Below are positions 11,643 to 19,948 of a stretch of 23,178 nt of DNA, in pieces. The position numbers were made by a program, and so were the translations under genes. The number at the start of each line of letters is the position of its first letter. The first letter of the stretch is position 1. The DNA is from SXRF01 sp039808985 (GTDB taxonomy: Bacteria; Pseudomonadota; Alphaproteobacteria; Rickettsiales; SXRF01): the NCBI GenBank assembly GCA_039808985.1, contig JBDHUC010000032.1, positions 1-23,178 of the forward strand, given 5' to 3'. The notes beneath the pieces were generated by a model. That model did no database searches and was not told the origin of the DNA. It was given only the letters and a program-made list of their open reading frames with translations.

Positions 11643-14606
11643 ATGATGAAGAACACGCACAGATTTCCATTAAGTGTAAAAATACTTTTTCCTTTGGTTA
11701 CTATATGCATAGCAATAATAACTCTTGGATGGGTAGGCTTCAATTATCACTACACACAGGAAGTAAAAGACCAGGTAGAGCGGCGCGCCATATCAATATC
11801 CAACGGCATCGAACAGTTCTCATGGATAGTAGGTATATCTCCCGAACTGACACGCCTGATTGATTCAATGGGCGCAGAGAGGGGAATTGAAACCATCGCT
11901 ATCTTTCAACAATCCCCGTTCAAGTTAATAACCAATAATGGAATCAAAACAAATTACTATAATATTGAGCACCGGATAAACAATCGTTATCCAGGAAAAA
12001 ACATAATCGAAACCATGCGCGCCGGAAAACGCATGCAGCTTTTAAGCACTGAGGGAAACGATGCGAATTATGTTATAATAACGCCAATATTGCTAAAGGA
12101 CAATAATTCCAGCAAGTATGTTTATGGCGAAATTTATATAGAGTTTAAAATTATCGGCCTGATGGAAGACATCGCGATGCGTACGCGAAACATCATGGCA
12201 TGGTTCACTATCGGCGTGCTTATGGTAATCGGCATAACATACAGCGTATTGCAGTATTATGTATTTAAACCACTAAATAACATACATATCACCATCAATA
12301 AACGTAGCCGTGGCGATGCATCAGCAAGATTCACCAGGTTGCGCGATGATGAAATAGGCGATATAGGCAAGGCATTAAGCGACCTGCTCGATAGCATGGA
12401 ACGCAGGACAAAAACCTTCCTTGATGCATGGGAGCCTGCAGAAAGAGAAGCCAGGATAGTATCACTCATCCGAGGCGTAGCGGTTACTTCAAATAAAGCG
12501 GAAAACATAGAAGACGCAATCGCGCAAACTTTAAAGCTGGTATGCGAGTTTATGAATTGGCCCATTGGCCATGCTCACATAGTCGATCCCCAGAATAAAT
12601 TACTGTGCTCAACCGGCCTGTGGTGGCATAAGAATGATGACTTCAGGGCTTTCATGGATATAACAAATGAAAAGAAATTTGTTATGGGCGAAGGCCTGCC
12701 AGGCCGGGTTTGGCAATCGCAGGAACAGCTATGGATCTCAGACCTTACCAAAGACAATAATTTCCCGCGCATACAGGCATCAGCCCAACCTATAGGCATA
12801 AAGAGTGGTTTTGCTTTTCCAATAATCGTAGAGGGCGCAGTACATTATATACTTGAATTCTTTTCGGGACAGACAGAGGAGCCAGCGGCAGAACTATATA
12901 ACGCTATAAACGATATAGCAAGCCAGTTAGCACAGGTTATAGAGCGCAATCAGGTGCAGTTAAAGCTGAAAGCCGCAAAAGACATTGCTGAAAAAGCAAC
13001 CTCTGCTAAAAGCGAATTCCTTGCCAATATGAGCCATGAAATCCGCACTCCTATGAATGGTCTGCTTGGCATGACCAGCCTGCTGCTGGATACAGAGCTT
13101 GATAGCGAACAGCGCAACTGGGCAGAAATCATCAAAAAATCTGGTGAAAACCTTATGGAGATCATTAATGATATTCTTGATTTCTCCAAAATTGAAGCAG
13201 GAAAACTTACTTTAGACCCTATACGCTTTGACCTTTATAACACAATAAATGAGGTAACTGATTTATTATCCCTTACAACCCAGGAAAAAGGCATAGAATT
13301 ACTGGTCAATATTGACCCGGGGCTACCACGCTTTATTATAGGCGACCCTATACGCCTGCGCCAGATATTATTAAACCTTACGACCAATGCCATTAAATTC
13401 ACTGAAAAAGGGCATGTTCTTATAAAAGTATTCTTTAAACCAGAAGACAGCCAGCATATGCAGCTTTATTTTGATGTTGAAGATAGCGGCATAGGCATAC
13501 CTAAGGAAAAGCTCAACCATATTTTTGAAAGCTTCTCGCAGGCCGAAGAATCAACCACCCGTAAATTTGGGGGCACAGGCCTAGGCCTTGCCATATGTAA
13601 GAGGCTTACCAATATAATGGGCGGCTCTATAAGCGTAACCAGCGAATTAGGCAAAGGCTCCACATTCCATTTTGACGTAGCTATGCAGCGCACCGAACAG
13701 CGTGCCAATGAAAGGCATATTTCTGATTGCGACCTCTCTGGCATCCGCGTACTTGTTGTTGATGACATGAAAGAAAACCGCACCATCATGTGCAGCTACC
13801 TTACATCATGGAATATAATAAGTGATATTTGCACAAATGCGCACGAAGCATACGAAATGGCCAGAAGGGCCCAGGAAGAAGGAAAACCATACAGCTTTGT
13901 AATGGTGGACTATTATTTGGATGGCAAGGAAAACGGAAAAGATCTTGCAAAATTATTTAAATCAGACCCCAAAACATCCGATGTAATACTTATAATGCTA
14001 ACCGCCCTTTCCCAGGTTGTAAGCAGCGAAAATATGATGGCGCTTGGCTTCTCCGCATTTTTCATAAAACCTCTATATCCGGTTCATTTCAAAGCCACTT
14101 TGCAAATATTGATGGATGCGAAAATGCGTGGGGAAACGCTACCTTTGATAACTCGCCACCAGGTAACTAATATGCTCCATGGCAAGGTGCGTAACGAGAG
14201 CATTCAGGCCGATATGTTCAATGGCACCAGGGTATTGGTGGTAGAAGATATGAAAGTTAACCTTATGCTTATAACCAAGATACTTGAGAAGCATGGTTGC
14301 ATGGTATTCTCCGCGGCAAATGGCCGACATGGCGTAAAAATGATAAATGAAAACCGTTATGATATTGTTTTCATGGATTGCCAGATGCCTGAAATGGATG
14401 GATTCGAAGCCACAAAATGCATCCGTGATGAAGAAGGCGGCAGGCGCCACACAATTATTGTTGCCCTGACTGCCGATGCAATGACCGGTGACAGGGAAAA
14501 ATGCCTGAAAGCAGGAATGGATGATTATCTTAACAAACCCATCAAGCCGGAGCAAATAACCAAAGTGCTCACCAAATGGCTGAAAAATGCCAAAAGAAGC
14601 ATCTAG
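11643..14606 (+). CDS. Membrane hybrid sensor histidine kinase (HAMP-GAF-HisKA-HATPase-REC-REC)
   Basis: This protein has 987 residues. TM1 is near 14-35 (LFPLVTICIAIITLGWVGF), followed by a periplasmic sensor region of about 150 residues. TM2 is near 183-207, then HAMP (FKPLNNIHITINKRSRGDAS). A GAF-like domain spans about 270-430. The HisKA phosphosite is His465 in NMSHEIRTPMNG. The ATPase has the N box LRQILLNLTTNAIKFTEKG, the G1 box VEDSGIGIPKE and the G2 box GGTGLGLAIC. Two receivers follow, both with intact acceptor and switch residues: Asp756 (VMVDYYLDG) and Asp912 (VFMDCQMPEMDG). It has no Hpt; one is encoded at 9,552. The stop overlaps that of the convergent ferredoxin-like gene. The ATG at 11643 follows the binding-protein gene closely. 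Confidence 0.95.
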   Translation: MMKNTHRFPLSVKILFPLVTICIAIITLGWVGFNYHYTQEVKDQVERRAISISNGIEQFSWIVGISPELTRLIDSMGAERGIETIAIFQQSPFKLITNNGIKTNYYNIEHRINNRYPGKNIIETMRAGKRMQLLSTEGNDANYVIITPILLKDNNSSKYVYGEIYIEFKIIGLMEDIAMRTRNIMAWFTIGVLMVIGITYSVLQYYVFKPLNNIHITINKRSRGDASARFTRLRDDEIGDIGKALSDLLDSMERRTKTFLDAWEPAEREARIVSLIRGVAVTSNKAENIEDAIAQTLKLVCEFMNWPIGHAHIVDPQNKLLCSTGLWWHKNDDFRAFMDITNEKKFVMGEGLPGRVWQSQEQLWISDLTKDNNFPRIQASAQPIGIKSGFAFPIIVEGAVHYILEFFSGQTEEPAAELYNAINDIASQLAQVIERNQVQLKLKAAKDIAEKATSAKSEFLANMSHEIRTPMNGLLGMTSLLLDTELDSEQRNWAEIIKKSGENLMEIINDILDFSKIEAGKLTLDPIRFDLYNTINEVTDLLSLTTQEKGIELLVNIDPGLPRFIIGDPIRLRQILLNLTTNAIKFTEKGHVLIKVFFKPEDSQHMQLYFDVEDSGIGIPKEKLNHIFESFSQAEESTTRKFGGTGLGLAICKRLTNIMGGSISVTSELGKGSTFHFDVAMQRTEQRANERHISDCDLSGIRVLVVDDMKENRTIMCSYLTSWNIISDICTNAHEAYEMARRAQEEGKPYSFVMVDYYLDGKENGKDLAKLFKSDPKTSDVILIMLTALSQVVSSENMMALGFSAFFIKPLYPVHFKATLQILMDAKMRGETLPLITRHQVTNMLHGKVRNESIQADMFNGTRVLVVEDMKVNLMLITKILEKHGCMVFSAANGRHGVKMINENRYDIVFMDCQMPEMDGFEATKCIRDEEGGRRHTIIVALTADAMTGDREKCLKAGMDDYLNKPIKPEQITKVLTKWLKNAKRSI

Positions 14607-15259
14607 GAAATGTCGGCGTAAATATTTACAGGAGAAACTCCGCTGAGAAATATCTTCTCTCTCAATTCCTCAATAATTCCCGGCGTACCACATAAATAAA
14701 CAATGATATTTTTTTTATTCTCTCCCAATCCAGAGATAATCCTACCTGCGAAATTTTCGTTTAAAAAGCAGGTAACATAATCAAAATTATTATGCTCACT
14801 TGCCAGCTTTTCCAGCTCTTCTACCATGCATAAATCATATTTGCTGTTAATACCATGATAAAGGCTTATTTGCCCTTGATGCTTTTCAAGCACAGCAGTT
14901 TTAGCAATTTTATAAAGAGCTGCCACCCCTGTCCCGGCTACCATCAAGACCAGATGGCAGTTCTTATCCAACCCCAAATAGCAAAAGCTACTTTCAGGCG
15001 CATCCAGCATAACCTCAACATTTTCGGCAGGATAGAATTGACAGGCCAGGAAGAAGCCTTGCTGCCTTAGCACGCGGTTAAGGCCATTCTGCGCCTCATC
15101 CGGTATATTCCCGGCAGGCATTTTCATCATACATGAATGGCAGATTCCAGCTCGGCAGGAATAAGACATCCCCTGCCCTGAGCGCAGCAGACAATCGAGT
15201 ATGCTTTCACCATCCCTTGCAATAAAGGTCTTACCATTATAAGAAACATGGAAGGCCAT
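14603..15259 (-). CDS. Compact 2Fe-2S ferredoxin/NAD-domain protein without a flavin barrel
   Basis: This 218-residue protein has an N-terminal plant-type ferredoxin domain with cluster cysteines 35, 40, 43 and 73 (C-X4-C-X2-C-X29-C; CRAGICHSC, then FFLACQF). From about residue 102 it resembles the NAD(P)-binding domain of ferredoxin reductases: HLVLMVAGTGVAALYKIAK, ISLYHGINSKYDL, and a C-terminal VYLCGTPGIIEELREKI. Normal relatives place an FAD barrel of about 100 residues with an RxYS motif between these domains; here only some 28 residues separate them. The glycine-rich loop is also shortened against the usual GGTGxAP. It could be a specialised electron carrier, or a degraded reductase that keeps an open frame. 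The cellular partner is unknown. Confidence 0.8.
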   Translation of the reverse strand: MAFHVSYNGKTFIARDGESILDCLLRSGQGMSYSCRAGICHSCMMKMPAGNIPDEAQNGLNRVLRQQGFFLACQFYPAENVEVMLDAPESSFCYLGLDKNCHLVLMVAGTGVAALYKIAKTAVLEKHQGQISLYHGINSKYDLCMVEELEKLASEHNNFDYVTCFLNENFAGRIISGLGENKKNIIVYLCGTPGIIEELREKIFLSGVSPVNIYADIS

Positions 15260-15279
15260 ACCTTGCTAAATAAGGGCAG

Positions 15280-15678
15280 CTATTTTTTCAATAGGTCACG
15301 AATCTCTTCCAGCAATACTTCGCTGCGTGGAGGAGGTGCCGCTTCCTGGGCTTTTTTAAAGCGGTTAGCCTGTTTAACTATGATGAATATCGCAAATGAT
15401 ACGATAAGGAAATTTATTACCTGATTTAAAAACAGGCCATAATTTATAGTAGCTGCGCCTGCTTCTTTTGCAGCTTTAAGGCTGTTATAATGCCCATCAG
15501 AGAGGTTTATAAAAAAATTGGAGAAATCAATCCCGCCCATTATCCTCCCAATCGGCGGCATAAGAATATCGGCAACCAGTGAATTCACAATACCTGTAAA
15601 AGCAGCGCCTATTATAATACCAACAGCAAGGTCAAGCACATTGCCGCGAGTAATAAACTGCTTAAATTCACTAATCAT
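15280..15678 (-). CDS. mscL: Large-conductance mechanosensitive channel MscL
   Basis: This is a 132-residue inner-membrane channel that opens under high membrane tension to release solutes during hypo-osmotic shock. The N-terminal FKQFITRGNVLDLAVGIIIG leads into TM1 (AAFTGIVNSLVADILMPPIG), the most conserved part of the family. A periplasmic loop follows, then TM2 (FLNQVINFLIVSFAIFIIV), a basic patch KQANRFKK and a C-terminal helix (LLEEIRDLLKK). The length fits the family. I start at MISEFKQF (15678) because GGAGAGA lies directly before it; an ATG four codons earlier overlaps that ribosome site. Confidence 0.97.
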   Translation of the reverse strand: MISEFKQFITRGNVLDLAVGIIIGAAFTGIVNSLVADILMPPIGRIMGGIDFSNFFINLSDGHYNSLKAAKEAGAATINYGLFLNQVINFLIVSFAIFIIVKQANRFKKAQEAAPPPRSEVLLEEIRDLLKK

Positions 15679-15743
15679 AATTCTCTCCATAAAATATTAA
15701 TTACACAGAATATTTTTGCACAATATACTAATTATTTTCTTTT

Positions 15744-16919
15744 TCAAGAGATTCTGAGCAGCAGGCCTTTCAGGTATTCGCTCTGCGCAAGCAGCCCATG
15801 ACGGGGATGATCCCCTGCAGCGCTGGTTTGCGCTATTATGCTTGCAGAAAATCCAGATTTTTTTACCCCGTCTAAAACCGCTTTGTTAAAAGCGCTGCGT
15901 CCTGCATGGTGCGAACATGATGCCACGAATAAAACGCCGCCACCAGCGACCAGCGGCGCTGCAAGCCTTGCGACTTTTTCATACCCCTTAAGGCCGCTTG
16001 CAATATCTTTGCGGCTTTTCACGAAAGCGGGTGGGTCGGCAAGTACTATATCAAATTTCCGTCCTGATTTCGCCATATTCTCCATAGCGGCAAACGCATC
16101 ATCTTTCATGCATTCAATTTTTACATTATTATTTTTTGCCGCCTGCAATGCCATATCCAGTGCCAGTTTAGAACTATCAACCAATGTGACGTTTCCTGCG
16201 CCAGACCTTGCGGCAAGCAGGCCAAACCCGCCAGAGTGCGAATAAATATCTATAAGATTTTTTCCCGGCGACATATCTGCTATCATTTTTCGGTTATCGC
16301 GCTGGTCGTAAAACCATCCTGTCTTTTGCCCGTTTACAAGATCGGCAATATAGGAAAACCCGTTTTCTACAACCATGGTAAAGCCATCTAACTGGCCTTT
16401 AATTATTTTCACTTCCTGCGCCAATCCTTCAATCAGCCTGGCGCTATTATCATTGCGCAGCAATATTGTTTCCGGCTTTATTACCTCATCAACCGCCTGA
16501 AATATATTCGACAGCAGATTTTCCATACCGGCAGTTCCCACCTGGATAACTATTACGCCTCCGAAACGGTCAATAAGAAGTCCGGGCAGGAAATCTGCTT
16601 CCGAATGTATAAGCCGGTAATAAGGCACATCAATTATTTTCTCGCGCCGCACCAGAGCCGCTTTAATCCGCGCTGTAAAAAACTCAGCGTTTATATTAAC
16701 GCGACCTAAGGCCAGCACCCGGCAGGATATTTGCGAAAGGCGGTTATAATAGCCAACCCCTATATGCTCTCCTTTAAAATTTTCTATGGAAACCAGCGTG
16801 CCAGGATGAGTCAACGCAAGCTCAGAAGAGTCTATTATATCGCTGGAATATGCCCACGGAAAACCAGCACGTATATCCGCATCCCGCCCCTTTTTAAGCC
16901 GTAATATTGTAAATGGCAT
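15744..16919 (-). CDS. RlmI-like 23S rRNA methyltransferase (PUA plus Rossmann domain)
   Basis: This 391-residue cytoplasmic enzyme belongs to the family that methylates a cytosine at C5 in 23S rRNA. The N-terminal PUA domain (1-70) has GRDADIRAGFPWAYSSDI. The Rossmann part has IDIYSHSGGFGLLAARSG (motif I), VTLVDSSKLALDMALQAAK, the catalytic-region DIVLADPPAFVKSRKDI, and FVASCSHHAGRSAF, where the cysteine is the expected nucleophile. Asp-Pro-Pro-Ala-Phe-x-Lys-Ser is typical of RlmI. The start codon overlaps the stop of the upstream ABC ATPase gene by one base (TAATG), implying co-transcription. The exact target base is assumed from the family and not shown here. Confidence 0.9.
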   Translation of the reverse strand: MPFTILRLKKGRDADIRAGFPWAYSSDIIDSSELALTHPGTLVSIENFKGEHIGVGYYNRLSQISCRVLALGRVNINAEFFTARIKAALVRREKIIDVPYYRLIHSEADFLPGLLIDRFGGVIVIQVGTAGMENLLSNIFQAVDEVIKPETILLRNDNSARLIEGLAQEVKIIKGQLDGFTMVVENGFSYIADLVNGQKTGWFYDQRDNRKMIADMSPGKNLIDIYSHSGGFGLLAARSGAGNVTLVDSSKLALDMALQAAKNNNVKIECMKDDAFAAMENMAKSGRKFDIVLADPPAFVKSRKDIASGLKGYEKVARLAAPLVAGGGVLFVASCSHHAGRSAFNKAVLDGVKKSGFSASIIAQTSAAGDHPRHGLLAQSEYLKGLLLRIS

Positions 16920-17854
16920 TACGCGACTTTATGTTTTGTAAGCTCAAGGAAAATATCTTCAAGCCTGGGTTCACGCGTGGTCAGGTCGCGCACGCTTACG
17001 CCGGATTCCCCAACAGTATTCAATATATCCTGTATCCCATCCCGGCTGGGCTTATAATCAATAACTATCTTGCCTTCAGGATCAATTTCGGCTTTCCATT
17101 TGCGGATCTTTTCCGGCACACTGTTAATTTGTTCCGCAGGCGTAATGACGAGCTGCTTGCTGTCAAAACTTTTAAGCATTGCCGCTTTCCTTTCGCACGC
17201 CACTACCTCACCGTGGTTTATAACGGCTATAGTGTCGCAAAGCTGCTCGGCCTCTTCAAGATAATGGGTGGTTAGAAGAACCGTTGTACCGCTTTTGTTA
17301 AGTTCTTTAACATAATCCCATAGCTGGGTGCGAAGCTCAACATCCACACCGGCAGTAGGCTCATCAAGTATAAGGACCGGCGGCTGGTGCACCAGGGCCT
17401 TGGCAACCAGGAGCCGACGGCGCATCCCTCCTGACAGACGGCGCGAATGCACATCCGCCTTATCTGACAAGCCCAGCGCATCTATTATCTCCTGTGTACG
17501 GCGCTTTGCTTTGGGAACCCCGTAATATCCGGCATGTATATCCAATGCCTGGCGTACGGTAAAAAACGTATCAAGCACCAGTTCCTGCGGCACAACGCCA
17601 ATAGCAAGCCTTGCAGCACGCATCTGTTTTTCAATGTCATTGCCGCAAATGGAAACCGTACCGCTGGTTTTATGCACCAGGCCCGCCATAATATTTATCA
17701 TAGTGGATTTGCCAGCGCCATTTGGGCCAAGCAGCGCAAAAAAGGAACCTTGCGGAATATCAAGATCGATACCTTTAAGCGCGATCTTATGCTGCTTTTT
17801 CTTCCCGTCTATATAGGTTTTGTATAGCTTGCGTATTTCTATTGCATTGGTCAT
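16919..17854 (-). CDS. ABC-2-type transporter ATP-binding protein
   Basis: This 311-residue cytoplasmic ATPase has Walker A LLGPNGAGKST (41-51), Q-loop VVPQE (87-91), signature LSGGMRRRL (140-148), Walker B LILDEPTAGVD (161-171) and the switch His197 (TTHYLEEAEQL). The C-terminal 80 residues match the extension common in drug- or polysaccharide-type exporters (CcmA/DrrA-like subfamily). No membrane partner lies next to it: downstream is the rRNA methyltransferase and upstream the PHA genes on the same strand. The permease must be elsewhere, or the ATPase has another role. The substrate is unknown. Confidence 0.93.
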   Translation of the reverse strand: MTNAIEIRKLYKTYIDGKKKQHKIALKGIDLDIPQGSFFALLGPNGAGKSTMINIMAGLVHKTSGTVSICGNDIEKQMRAARLAIGVVPQELVLDTFFTVRQALDIHAGYYGVPKAKRRTQEIIDALGLSDKADVHSRRLSGGMRRRLLVAKALVHQPPVLILDEPTAGVDVELRTQLWDYVKELNKSGTTVLLTTHYLEEAEQLCDTIAVINHGEVVACERKAAMLKSFDSKQLVITPAEQINSVPEKIRKWKAEIDPEGKIVIDYKPSRDGIQDILNTVGESGVSVRDLTTREPRLEDIFLELTKHKVA

Positions 17855-17875
17855 ATTTATAGCTTCTACATTATT

Positions 17876-17999
17876 TTAAACTGATTTTGGCGATAAAGCG
17901 CAAAGCAATAAAAGCCAAGAAACAATAAGCGTATATATCATACGTGTTTGTTTTGAGGAAGCTTCATTGCAAGCTGATTTGAAGCTAAAATCAGTTTAA
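17876..17999. repeat. 124 bp element with 16 bp imperfect terminal inverted repeats
   Basis: The ends TTAAACTGATTTTGGC (17876-17891) and GCTAAAATCAGTTTAA (17984-17999) are inverted copies matching at 15 of 16 positions, with the outer 13 perfect. The interior has no gene and includes a GAAGCTTC palindrome. The right end covers the phaC stop codon (17991-17993) and its last residues. The layout resembles a miniature inverted-repeat element with TTAA ends, or a long-range hairpin between the two minus-strand genes. Confidence 0.6.
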
Positions 18000-18974
18000 C
18001 AGCCACTGGGCGTATGGATGCCACAATTCACGCCTGGCATGGCTGCCAACAATCATTCCCACATGCCCGGCGCGGGGATGTATGACATGTGCATCCTTAC
18101 AGGCTTTTGCAAGCGGCATTGCACAATCATAGGGAACCACATGGTCGTTTTGCGGTATCGCAATAAAGCTGGGCAGCGAAGCAGGCGGTGGGGCAATTTT
18201 TTTCCCCTTTACCATCCATTTTCCACTTATAAGGTTATTTTGCTGCGCCCAGCCAACCAAACAATCCTGGGCTACGCCAGATGTCATGGGAACCCCGTCA
18301 TTTACCCAATGTTCAAGCGCCACAAAATCGCGAGCCCCCCGGCTCGCCGGGTCCATCTCGAAATAACGGCGGAATTTATGTTCAAACAGGAACGGGTCAG
18401 TTAGATAAAACAGCGATTGTATCACCTCTGCAGGAAGGTTCTTTTTTCCTTGTATCATCCTCTCCATTTCTGCCTGCCATTTTTTTTCTAAAACGAATGG
18501 GACAAATTCACTGCAATGGAAATCCCATGGCGTTGCAAGCATGGCAAGCGATGATATTTTGGAACGCTTAAGTTTAGCAGCCGCCAGTGCCAGCACCCCA
18601 CCCATGCAATAGCCTGCAAGCGCAACCGGCTGTGCGGCAATACCTGCTATAAAATCAATGGCCTGATTTAATATTTCGGTAACGTAATCACCGCAATTAA
18701 AATGTTTTTCATATATTCCCGGCTCCCCCCAATCCATTACCAATGGATATATGCCCTGCATCGCCAGATAGCGTAAAAAGCTGCGATCTTCTTCAAGATC
18801 CAATATGTAATAACGGTTTATAAGCGATGGTATGAATAATACCACTGCCTTGGGAGCAGAAATTTTCTGCCCGTAATCAAGCAGGCGCGCGCTACCTTTC
18901 TTCCAGATACAAGGCGGCTCAATCGCATTTCTTGTGTATTGGGTTTCGTAATAACGAAGCACCCCAGCCAACAT
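17991..18974 (-). CDS. phaC: Class III-like poly(3-hydroxyalkanoate) synthase PhaC
   Basis: This 327-residue alpha/beta-hydrolase-fold enzyme polymerises (R)-3-hydroxyacyl-CoA on the surface of storage granules. The PHA-synthase lipase box GYCMGG gives nucleophile Cys123, with Asp277 (IPQNDHVVPYD) and His304 (RAGHVGMIVGS) completing the triad; spacings are close to those of class III enzymes. VVLFIPSLINRYYILDLEED and PLVMDWGEP are further family hallmarks. I start at MLAGVLRYYETQY (18974), one base after the stop of the upstream small gene; the frame is open 63 codons further but those codons lie inside that gene. The short length without the class I N-terminal domain fits a two-subunit enzyme. 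The C-terminus ends in the inverted-repeat element. Confidence 0.88.
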   Translation of the reverse strand: MLAGVLRYYETQYTRNAIEPPCIWKKGSARLLDYGQKISAPKAVVLFIPSLINRYYILDLEEDRSFLRYLAMQGIYPLVMDWGEPGIYEKHFNCGDYVTEILNQAIDFIAGIAAQPVALAGYCMGGVLALAAAKLKRSKISSLAMLATPWDFHCSEFVPFVLEKKWQAEMERMIQGKKNLPAEVIQSLFYLTDPFLFEHKFRRYFEMDPASRGARDFVALEHWVNDGVPMTSGVAQDCLVGWAQQNNLISGKWMVKGKKIAPPPASLPSFIAIPQNDHVVPYDCAMPLAKACKDAHVIHPRAGHVGMIVGSHARRELWHPYAQWLLN

Positions 18975-18975
18975 C

Positions 18976-19299
18976 TCACTTGTCCGGTTTTTTGCTTCCT
19001 GCTGGATTGCGCTTTGCAGCTCTTCCTGCGGCTGGCTTCCTGGATTCGAGCGCGGCAAGGCGCTTTTCGCACATTGCCACCCTAAAGGCGAGCTCAGCCA
19101 GCATCCCATGCTCAGCAGCAGGTGCATCGGAAGTGTTGGAAGTGGCAGCGGTTGGTTTTGCATTAGGTTTTACCTGCATGTTCTGGAACAACTCCAGCAT
19201 AGCGTGTATAAATTGTTTGTCACCCATCACCGATGTCATCTGTTTTTGCCACAGATTCATGAAATCGCGGGCAACATCCTGGTACTGGTTATCGGCCAT
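18976..19299 (-). CDS. Small helical PHA-synthase partner (PhaE-like, tentative)
   Basis: This 107-residue protein starts MADNQYQDVARDFMNLWQKQ, a tryptophan-containing helical segment like those of phasins and PhaE subunits. A proline/alanine-rich linker follows, then a leucine-heptad coiled coil (LAELAFRVAMCEKRLAALES) and a lysine-rich tail. Class III synthases need PhaE, usually over 300 residues with a C-terminal coiled coil; this is far shorter but has a similar order of parts. It is directly upstream of phaC (1 bp gap), so translational coupling is expected. It is divergent from phaR. It could equally be a phasin-like granule protein. The link to PHA comes mostly from context. Confidence 0.6.
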   Translation of the reverse strand: MADNQYQDVARDFMNLWQKQMTSVMGDKQFIHAMLELFQNMQVKPNAKPTAATSNTSDAPAAEHGMLAELAFRVAMCEKRLAALESRKPAAGRAAKRNPAGSKKPDK

Positions 19300-19345
19300 T
19301 AAGATACCTGCTTGAAATTAATGAATTTTTATTATAAACTTGATG

Positions 19346-19365
19346 TATTCTAGCCATTTAGAATA
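19346..19365. promoter_or_regulatory. Inverted repeat between phaE-like gene and phaR
   Basis: TATTCTA (19346-19352) and TAGAATA (19359-19365) form a perfect 7 bp inverted repeat with a 6 nt spacer in the 92 bp divergent region. Being centred between the PHA synthase pair and phaR, it is a candidate operator, perhaps for PhaR. Known PhaR sites differ between species, so this is only a suggestion. Confidence 0.4.
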
Positions 19366-19391
19366 ACATTAAAAGATAATTTGGGAGCCGT

Positions 19392-19943
19392 ATGCAAAAA
19401 AAAGACAAAGAAACGAAAGATAAAGACCCGGCAATCATCAAAAAATATGCAAACCGCCGGTTATATGACACAGAAACCAGCGCCTATATTACGCTTGATG
19501 ATTTATGCGAACGGGTAAAAGAAGGCCACCCATTTATTGTTGTTGACGCCAAATCAGGGCAGGACCTTACCCGCCAGATACTTACCCAGATAATTTTTGA
19601 ACAGGAAACAAAGGGGTTCCATGTATTGCCTACCGAGTTTCTGCGCTCGGTCATCGGGTTTTATGGCCATAACATGCAGGATATATTACAGCCCTACCTT
19701 GATGCCAGCATGAAAAGCTTTATGGGTAACCAGGAAAAGATGCGCGGCATGATTGGCGAAACTGTCGGCAAGGCCATGGAAGGCATGTCGCCCCTTAATC
19801 AACTAGAGGAAGTAACCCGCAATAACATGGCCCTTTTTGAAAAAACCATGCAGATGTTCAATCCTTTCGGCAGCCTTTTTTCAACCACCCCCGAAAAGGC
19901 CCCACCTGAAGAAGATGATAAAAAACCACGTACCAAAAAATAG
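19392..19943 (+). CDS. phaR: Polyhydroxyalkanoate synthesis regulator PhaR
   Basis: This 183-residue protein binds PHA granules and DNA and represses phasin and related genes until polymer appears. The N-terminal domain is nearly diagnostic: IIKKYANRRLYDTETSAYIT, LDDLCERVKEGHPFIVVDAK, then SGQDLTRQILTQIIFEQE. The PHB-accumulation domain follows with FLRSVIGFYGHNMQDILQPY and LDASMKSFMGNQEKM. A methionine-rich helix and a charged tail (KAPPEEDDKKPRTKK) end it. GGGAG lies 5-9 nt before the ATG. It is divergent from the PhaE-like and phaC genes, and its stop lies 5 bp before the next start, so the Sel1 gene may be co-transcribed. Confidence 0.95.
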   Translation: MQKKDKETKDKDPAIIKKYANRRLYDTETSAYITLDDLCERVKEGHPFIVVDAKSGQDLTRQILTQIIFEQETKGFHVLPTEFLRSVIGFYGHNMQDILQPYLDASMKSFMGNQEKMRGMIGETVGKAMEGMSPLNQLEEVTRNNMALFEKTMQMFNPFGSLFSTTPEKAPPEEDDKKPRTKK

Positions 19944-19948
19944 ATTAC

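Noticed and set aside
18975..19163. Upstream extension of the phaC frame (63 extra residues)
   Set aside because: It lies entirely inside the small upstream gene in another frame and does not resemble a PhaC N-terminus; the ATG one base after that gene's stop is a better start.
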